From Paenibacillus aestuarii (GTDB lineage Bacteria; Bacillota; Bacilli; Paenibacillales; NBRC-103111), in the NCBI RefSeq assembly GCF_027789125.1, contig NZ_JAQFVF010000022.1, positions 62,001 to 126,000 of the forward strand: a stretch of 64,000 bases of DNA, written 5' to 3'. The translations under genes and the position numbers were made by a program. Positions within the stretch are counted from its first letter, which is position 1. Each line of letters starts with the position of its first letter. Shown here in pieces: positions 59,972-64,000 of the stretch. Below the pieces are notes generated by a model. The model made no database searches. It was not told the origin of the DNA and worked only from the letters and a program-made list of their open reading frames with translations.

Positions 59972-60332
59972 GTGAGGATTGGAAGGGATAGGTAGCCTCC
60001 AGCACCTCCTCGATGTCGTACATGCGCAGCCAAAGATAATCGATTGAAGTAAAATCAGCAATCAGATGGGCATGCCGCTGTTTTAGGGCAGTGAGGTGGA
60101 TGCCTACGCTATGGGAATGCTTGTCGCTGACAACAAGGTCTTCCAGCAGCACTGAAAGTCCGGCGGCATCTTCCGGAATCTCCTCTAGGTGTAATTCCTG
60201 GAAAGGTGCCGTCAGCCTCACATATAACATGGTGCGACTCCAATCCAGCGCTCCATCTGCAATTCGGATCGACATGAGAACGGGGTGCTTCCTCTCTTCA
60301 TGGAAGTCGTAAAAGACCGTGATCTTTCCCAT
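59949..60332 (-). CDS. Unknown protein, third gene of the XRE-ImmA operon
   Basis: A 127-residue soluble, mostly beta protein with charged helices at its end (DIEEVLEATYPF). It resembles no family known to me. It starts 3 nt after the stop of the ImmA-like gene, so it is co-transcribed and perhaps coupled. Its 3' end overlaps the convergent TetR gene by 23 nt. It could be a partner or substrate of the protease. Confidence 0.65.
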   Translation of the reverse strand: MGKITVFYDFHEERKHPVLMSIRIADGALDWSRTMLYVRLTAPFQELHLEEIPEDAAGLSVLLEDLVVSDKHSHSVGIHLTALKQRHAHLIADFTSIDYLWLRMYDIEEVLEATYPFQSSLTEESEK

Positions 60333-60335
60333 TGT

Positions 60336-60941
60336 TCAAAGGCTCCTTTGCTTCTGCAAATAATCGAGCTTGTCCATAATCGCGCGGGTTGCAGCGGACC
60401 ATGGCGCTGGCGCGGATCTGGGAAACGGGCTCTGCAAGTGCAGATGATATTTCTGATCAAGCATGCCTTGAAGAACACGGCGCTGGATCTGCTCGAGCCG
60501 TACTTTAGCAAGCTTGTAGGTCACTTGGAATTCCTCGGACAGCACCTCGATCATTTCAGAAGTGCGCTCGGGCAATGAAAGATGACGAATCATGGAAAAG
60601 GGTAGCGCTGCATAGAGTTGAAAAGCTGCCGCATCCTGCTCCTGCCAATCGGTGTAAGGTTCCGGCATGATCATCTGATTGCCCGAATGGCGCAGCACGT
60701 GGCAGACCTCATGCAGGAAATCTTCCCATTGCTCCCTCGCCGATAAGCGGCGATCCACATTAATGCTAACCTTGCCTTCATGCTCAACCGCCATGCTGTT
60801 CATATCCATATAATAAGTCCAGATGCCAAGCTTGGCAGACAAATGGCTAATCGTTAAATGCTCAGGGGCGGTAATTCCGTGTTGGGTATATAAACGTTCA
60901 ATCCAGGCTTCCAGCGGAGTCAGTTGGTATGCAGAAAACAT
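60336..60941 (-). CDS. ImmA/IrrE-family metallopeptidase
   Basis: A 201-residue zinc peptidase of the ImmA/IrrE type (COG2856). The zinc motif is FLHEVCHVLRH (HExxH at 77-81), followed by the third-ligand region QEQDAAAFQLYAALP with its conserved Glu/Ala pattern. In ICEBs1 and phi105, ImmA cleaves the XRE repressor ImmR to induce the element. Here it lies 85 nt downstream of an XRE gene. The C-terminal extension (after 150) is basic and not recognised. Confidence 0.85.
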   Translation of the reverse strand: MFSAYQLTPLEAWIERLYTQHGITAPEHLTISHLSAKLGIWTYYMDMNSMAVEHEGKVSINVDRRLSAREQWEDFLHEVCHVLRHSGNQMIMPEPYTDWQEQDAAAFQLYAALPFSMIRHLSLPERTSEMIEVLSEEFQVTYKLAKVRLEQIQRRVLQGMLDQKYHLHLQSPFPRSAPAPWSAATRAIMDKLDYLQKQRSL

Positions 60942-61026
60942 GCGGCACCTTCTTCATGTGGGAATGTATGTTCGCAAAAAAGGGATAAAGAAAAGCCCAG
61001 TCGGGCTGAAAAGCTGAGCAACAAAG

Positions 61027-61461
61027 TCACTGTTCACTGCCGGGCTTGCGGGCTTGTTCGTTCTCTTTAATAAACTGCCAGAAACGAAGCATCTCGTCAC
61101 GACGCTCTTTCGGGGCGCTTTTGAAATCTTTAAAAAACAGGCTGATCTCCGGATCGTCTACTTCATTGCCCTCAAGTCTGCCCTGCGATTCAGCAGGTAC
61201 CGAAGACGAAACGGCTTCAGCGGAATCGACTCCTTCAGTGGGAGCGAATCCGGCAAGCAATAGAAGCTCGTCCTTATCAGGGGCGCTCAAGGCATCCGCT
61301 AGAGCGATGACCGTTTCTCTGGAAGGATGGAAGCGATTGTTTTCTATGGAATTAATGAATGAATAACTAACGCCAGACAAAGCACCCAGTTCACGCAGTG
61401 AGTAATTACGCAGCTGCCGCAGCTGTCGGATGCGATTGCCGAATTGAATCATGTCTTTCAT
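61027..61461 (-). CDS. XRE-family repressor (ImmR-like)
   Basis: A 144-residue regulator with an N-terminal XRE helix-turn-helix (about 8-62: NRIRQLRQLRNYSLRELGALSG, VSYSFINSIENNRFHPS). A variable linker is followed by a C-terminal segment, ISLFFKDFKSAPKERRDEMLRFWQFIKE, as in other phage-type repressors of Bacillales. It lies upstream of the ImmA-type gene and faces the holin gene. Palindromic GTTTTGAA-A-TTCAAAAC sites in the shared intergenic region are its probable operators. Confidence 0.85.
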   Translation of the reverse strand: MKDMIQFGNRIRQLRQLRNYSLRELGALSGVSYSFINSIENNRFHPSRETVIALADALSAPDKDELLLLAGFAPTEGVDSAEAVSSSVPAESQGRLEGNEVDDPEISLFFKDFKSAPKERRDEMLRFWQFIKENEQARKPGSEQ

Positions 61462-61528
61462 CGCTTCATCACCTGCTTCTATTGTAATTGCTTAGAAGAG
61501 TGGATGACAAGAGGGGGACGAAAAAAAA

Positions 61529-61726
61529 GTTTTGTTAATCTAAACAAAATGTGTTGAAATTCAAAACGGATTTCGGTAATATTTGGTCTAGAGGTTCAAA
61601 ACTTTTCCAGCTGGAGAAACGTGCTCGTATTTCATGAGGGGGTGAGCCTTTAGAACAACATGTTTAGAAAAGCTGCTGGAAAGGAGTGAGGATGCTGATT
61701 CAAGAAAGTGTTTTGAAATTCAAAAC
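61529..61726. promoter_or_regulatory. Putative XRE/ImmR operators between regulator and holin
   Basis: The 315-bp gap holds GTGTTGAAATTCAAAAC (61551-61567) and GTTTTGAAATTCAAAAC (61710-61726, a perfect 8-1-8 palindrome), a half-site TTCAAAAC (61595-61602), and a related dyad TTTTGTT/AACAAAA (61530-61549). One full site is near the regulator gene and one just ahead of the holin gene, fitting control of both sides by one repressor. Confidence 0.7.
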
Positions 61727-61734
61727 AAGATGAA
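61693..61734 (+). CDS. Possible leader peptide over the holin-side operator
   Basis: ATG after AAAGGAG (five nt away) opens a 13-codon frame (MLIQESVLKFKTR) spanning the second operator. It may be fortuitous, but the ribosome-binding site is good. Confidence 0.25.
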
Positions 61735-61776
61735 TGAAGCTGAGTTAAGCCTCGAACCGAGGAGAGGAGTGCTTTT

Positions 61777-62190
61777 ATGATCTCACAATGGTTAGAAGGA
61801 CTGGCTGCATCAATGGTTTATCTAGGGCGCCTTACACATATAGAGGCAGGCAGCTGGGAAGGACCGCTCAGGCTTCTTGTTTACCTGATGATAGCTGATT
61901 ATGTCATGGGGGTTCTGGCGGCTTTGAAGGCCAAGCAACTAAGCGGCCATGCAATGCTCTGGGAGGCCATTCGGAAGGGAGGTGTGCTGAGTGTGGTTTG
62001 TATAGCCGCGCAGCTCGACCAGCTTCTCGGCGGCGGGCAAGCTCCCGTGTTCCGCAACTTGGCGATTTATTTTTATGCCGGGCGTGAGGGTTTGGCATTA
62101 ATTGAACATTTCGGTGCAATCGGCGTGCCGTGGCCGCCGGCTATACGTAACGCTCTACGGCAGCTGCAGAAAGGCAAAGATAAGAAATGA
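61777..62190 (+). CDS. Phage-type holin (TcdE/phi-CPV/Cph1 family)
   Basis: A 137-residue membrane protein with about three to four helices. LRLLVYLMIADYVMGVLAALKAKQLSG and the following SGHAMLWEAIRKGGVLSVVCIAAQLDQLL and RNLAIYFYAGREGLALIEHF match the holin family 4 pattern (D-x-x-xG...s...g..K...n...fyi..E.iSi.EN). It would make membrane lesions and let an endolysin through. No endolysin gene is next to it in the window. AGGAG lies ahead of ATG. Confidence 0.82.
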   Translation: MISQWLEGLAASMVYLGRLTHIEAGSWEGPLRLLVYLMIADYVMGVLAALKAKQLSGHAMLWEAIRKGGVLSVVCIAAQLDQLLGGGQAPVFRNLAIYFYAGREGLALIEHFGAIGVPWPPAIRNALRQLQKGKDKK

Positions 62191-62259
62191 TTGCTGCGAC
62201 CAGGAAAATGACTGTTTAGGGAATGCGGATGCCCCATCTAACTCAAGGAGGACAAGAAC

Positions 62260-62505
62260 ATGCAGATGAATATACAAAAAGAACTGAAGGACATGCACTC
62301 CCTCTATCAAGCGCTAATGGGGAAGGTCGAAGCCCACGAGGATCGCATCCAGGCCTTGGAGCTTAGAGAGAGACTGCCGGTGCCGATGTGGGCGAACAAA
62401 GCGGTGGAAGCCGCCGTAGAGGCTGGTCTGATCGATAAGCCCGAGGGTGCGAGTTATGATTTTTACAGGCTGCTCGTTGTACTTCAAAGACGCGGCATGA
62501 TCTGA
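62260..62505 (+). CDS. Small phage-associated coiled-coil protein
   Basis: An 81-residue protein. An N-terminal coiled coil (about 5-40: LKDMHSLYQALMGKVEAHEDRIQALELRE) is followed by VPMWANKAVEAAVEAGLIDKPEGASYDFYRLLVVLQRRGMI, a short domain also seen at the end of phage lysis/N-acetylmuramoyl-amidase proteins in Paenibacillus-type phages. It follows the holin by 69 nt with AAGGAGG and is probably part of the same lysis module, perhaps replacing the endolysin's targeting part. Confidence 0.6.
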   Translation: MQMNIQKELKDMHSLYQALMGKVEAHEDRIQALELRERLPVPMWANKAVEAAVEAGLIDKPEGASYDFYRLLVVLQRRGMI

Positions 62506-62515
62506 GCAGCCTGAC

Positions 62516-62543
62516 TTGACCCGTTCGGCCATTCGGATACAAT
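62516..62543 (+). promoter_or_regulatory. Sigma-A promoter of the RNA methyltransferase gene
   Basis: TTGACC (62516-62521), a 16-bp spacer and TACAAT (62538-62543) lie 33 nt before the ATG. Confidence 0.65.
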
Positions 62544-62576
62544 GGAGATTATTCCTTAAAGTTAGAGGGTCGTGTG

Positions 62577-63497
62577 ATGACATATATTTATACTTACGCT
62601 TGCCATGAGGACGAGCAAGCGCTATGCGAGCTGGAGCTGCGCACACTGCTCGACAAGGCTCCCCTTGTGCGCTACGTGGAGAGCGCGCGCTGCATTCCGC
62701 CGAGCCGCAGCCCGTTCCTGAAGTTGCGGCTCGACGTGCAGTTCACGGCCGACAGCTTGCAGGAGCTGGCCGGGTACGTGCAGACGCTGACCCTGCCGGC
62801 GGGGTCAACGTTCAAGGTCGCGTTCGTGGAGACCGAGGCTGAGGTCAGCTATGACCGCCAGCGCGAGATCGAACGCGAAATCGGCCGCCACCTGCGCGGC
62901 AAAGCCGAGATGCGGCGGCCAGAGCAGTGGTTCGCCGTCACGCAGCTCGGGGGCCGATGGCTGTTCGGCCCCTGCAGCTACGGCGAAGCCGTCTGGCTTC
63001 AGCACCAGCAGAAGCCGCAGAACTACTCCACCGCCCTCAGTACGCGCTTAGCGCGGGCGGTGGTGAACATCGCCGTGCCCGAGACGGCGGGCACGCGGGT
63101 CATTGACCCGTGCTGCGGCATCGGCACGGTGCTGGTGGAAGCGATGTCGATGGGGATCGACATCGTCGGCTGTGACATCAACCCGCTGGCTGTGCGGGGC
63201 GCGCGGGTCAATCTGGACCACTTCGGGATGCCGAATGTGGTGAGCCTTGCTGATATGCGCACCTGGTCAGGGCGCTATGAAGCGCTCATCCTGGACATGC
63301 CGTATAACCTTTGCTCGAAGCTGCCGGAGGCCGAACAGCTCGAGATGCTTACCAGCGCCAGACGCCTTGCAGAACGGGCGGTGATCATCACGACTGAACC
63401 GATCGAGCCGTTAGTGGCGCAGGCTGGATTCAGCGTCGCTGAGCACTGCATCGTCCGCAAGGGTAAATTCAGCAGACAGGTGCTCGTCTGTAAATAG
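62577..63497 (+). CDS. TRM11-like RNA methyltransferase
   Basis: A 306-residue SAM-dependent methyltransferase of the THUMP/TRM11 type. The N-terminal part (1-150) is a THUMP-like RNA-binding region. The C-terminal part has the SAM motif VIDPCCGIGTVLVEAMSMG with GCDINPLAVRGA, and a DMPYNL catalytic motif, where the usual N/D-PP-Y is changed to DMPY. It probably modifies the N2 of a guanine in tRNA or rRNA. ATG 62577 has GAGGGT six nt upstream; a GTG one codon earlier is less likely. GC content is higher than in the neighbours. Confidence 0.8.
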   Translation: MTYIYTYACHEDEQALCELELRTLLDKAPLVRYVESARCIPPSRSPFLKLRLDVQFTADSLQELAGYVQTLTLPAGSTFKVAFVETEAEVSYDRQREIEREIGRHLRGKAEMRRPEQWFAVTQLGGRWLFGPCSYGEAVWLQHQQKPQNYSTALSTRLARAVVNIAVPETAGTRVIDPCCGIGTVLVEAMSMGIDIVGCDINPLAVRGARVNLDHFGMPNVVSLADMRTWSGRYEALILDMPYNLCSKLPEAEQLEMLTSARRLAERAVIITTEPIEPLVAQAGFSVAEHCIVRKGKFSRQVLVCK

Positions 63498-63499
63498 AC

Positions 63500-64000
63500 T
63501 TAACCGAGCATTTTGCCTAGAGGGCCATCTTCGGCGATAATGTCCTGAATATCGTAAACGGAGATCGGGAAATACAGAAAACCGTACACATAAGCCGCCA
63601 GCTCATAGAGTTGGAAATAAACGACGAGCGCTTTGTCCGCAATGTAGTAGTCCTGATCGGGACGAATGCTTTTGAAATCGACTAACAAGGGAATGTTTCG
63701 CTGTTTGATTTGGGCCGTAATGATCGCCGAGAGCCTGCCGATATAGTCGCTGCCCGGCTTAAACAGATCTTTGAGCGCGTACTGCCTGGCGTTTTGGGTG
63801 TCAAAGGTCAACGATTTTTGAACCGTCAATCCGTGAGCACCACCTGAGAACGCGTAGTTGATCAGCGACAGGCTCAAGATGTTTTTCTCATTCGATTTAA
63901 GTTCATAAAAAGCGGAGACATCCGTTTGCGGATTCTGCGGGTATCCTTGATCGTGGAGCATTTGATTAACCTCATTAACAATGGCGGTATTGATTTGATA
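63500..64000 (-). CDS. DUF3298/RsiV-like exported protein (partial, runs off window)
   Basis: The frame is open to the end of the window, and the annotated ATG at 63961 is probably internal. The visible 166 residues match the RsiV/DUF3298 C-terminal domain: a YQINTAIVNEVNQ start, FSGGAHGLTVQKSLTFDTQNARQYALKDLFKPGSDY, PDQDYYIADKALVVYFQLYELAAYVYG and YFPISVYDI. Such domains are extracellular in anti-sigma factors and related wall-sensing proteins. It is convergent with the TRM11-like gene (2 nt apart), with no terminator between. The missing N-terminus would show whether a membrane helix is present. Confidence 0.7.
   Translation of the reverse strand, partial: YQINTAIVNEVNQMLHDQGYPQNPQTDVSAFYELKSNEKNILSLSLINYAFSGGAHGLTVQKSLTFDTQNARQYALKDLFKPGSDYIGRLSAIITAQIKQRNIPLLVDFKSIRPDQDYYIADKALVVYFQLYELAAYVYGFLYFPISVYDIQDIIAEDGPLGKMLG

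Overview
The window looks like a chromosomal segment of a spore-forming, Gram-positive Paenibacillaceae bacterium, most likely Paenibacillus or a close relative. This rests on several kinds of evidence: CotS/CotSA-type spore coat genes, a PdaA-type spore cortex deacetylase, a LysM-GH18 (YaaH/SleL-type) spore enzyme, an S-layer-homology surface protein, a secreted PL11 rhamnogalacturonan lyase, xylose genes under a ROK-type XylR, an RNase J, frequent GTG/TTG starts with strong AGGAGG ribosome-binding sites, and many U-tailed intrinsic terminators. No rRNA, tRNA, CRISPR array, transposase or complete prophage was found.

Layout. 0.2-5.4 kb: secreted pectin lyase, a VanZ-like protein and a membrane diguanylate cyclase. 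5.4-8.9 kb: spore coat operon (CotSA-like glycosyltransferase, two CotS-family kinase-fold proteins, amphi-Trp protein). 9-12.1 kb: MFS exporter, then a guanine-class riboswitch in front of a purine permease. 12.4-17.3 kb: operon of an ornithine-cyclodeaminase-like enzyme, a divergent M19 dipeptidase and a CocE-type hydrolase, followed by an SRPBCC protein. 17.4-21 kb: a seven-helix protein resembling membrane terpene cyclases, a chemoreceptor, and a lipoprotein preceded by four DnaA-box-like sites. 21.2-25.9 kb: orphan RepB-like primase, DUF6526 protein, truncated UvrC paralogue, PdaA-like deacetylase and PrsA-like foldase. 26-28 kb: trxB-trxA-tpx peroxide-reduction operon. 28-37.7 kb: UvrD-type helicase, YihY/BrkB protein, RNase J, a divergent pyruvate kinase, an AraC regulator and a DUF3105 protein. 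37.8-45.7 kb: SLH protein, nitroreductase, pseudouridine catabolism (psuK-psuG), spore hydrolase, small membrane proteins and a methyltransferase. 46.6-49.3 kb: xylA and xylR, divergent around a palindromic operator. 50-57.9 kb: a dihydroorotate-dehydrogenase-like domain fused to a duplicated membrane domain, a phosphoesterase, chorismate mutase, agmatine-to-putrescine genes (aguA-aguB), two LysE-type exporters, and YkvA and DUF2306 proteins.

57.9-62.5 kb is the accessory-looking part. About 800 bp of non-coding DNA carries hairpin repeats and a promoter with a TetR operator in its spacer. It is followed by a small gene missed by length cut-offs, a membrane protein, and the TetR gene with its own operator. 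Next comes an XRE-ImmA-unknown operon facing a holin and a small phage-like gene across an intergenic region with palindromic operators, which looks like a domesticated phage immunity/lysis module. The window ends with a TRM11-like RNA methyltransferase and a partial RsiV-like DUF3298 protein.

The most promising unusual items are the dihydroorotate-dehydrogenase-like/membrane fusion, the ImmR/ImmA-holin module, the TetR triple-operator locus, the terpene-cyclase-like membrane protein, the DnaA-box cluster close to an orphan primase, and the two-copy hairpin repeat. All functions are inferred from sequence reading alone; no database search was run.
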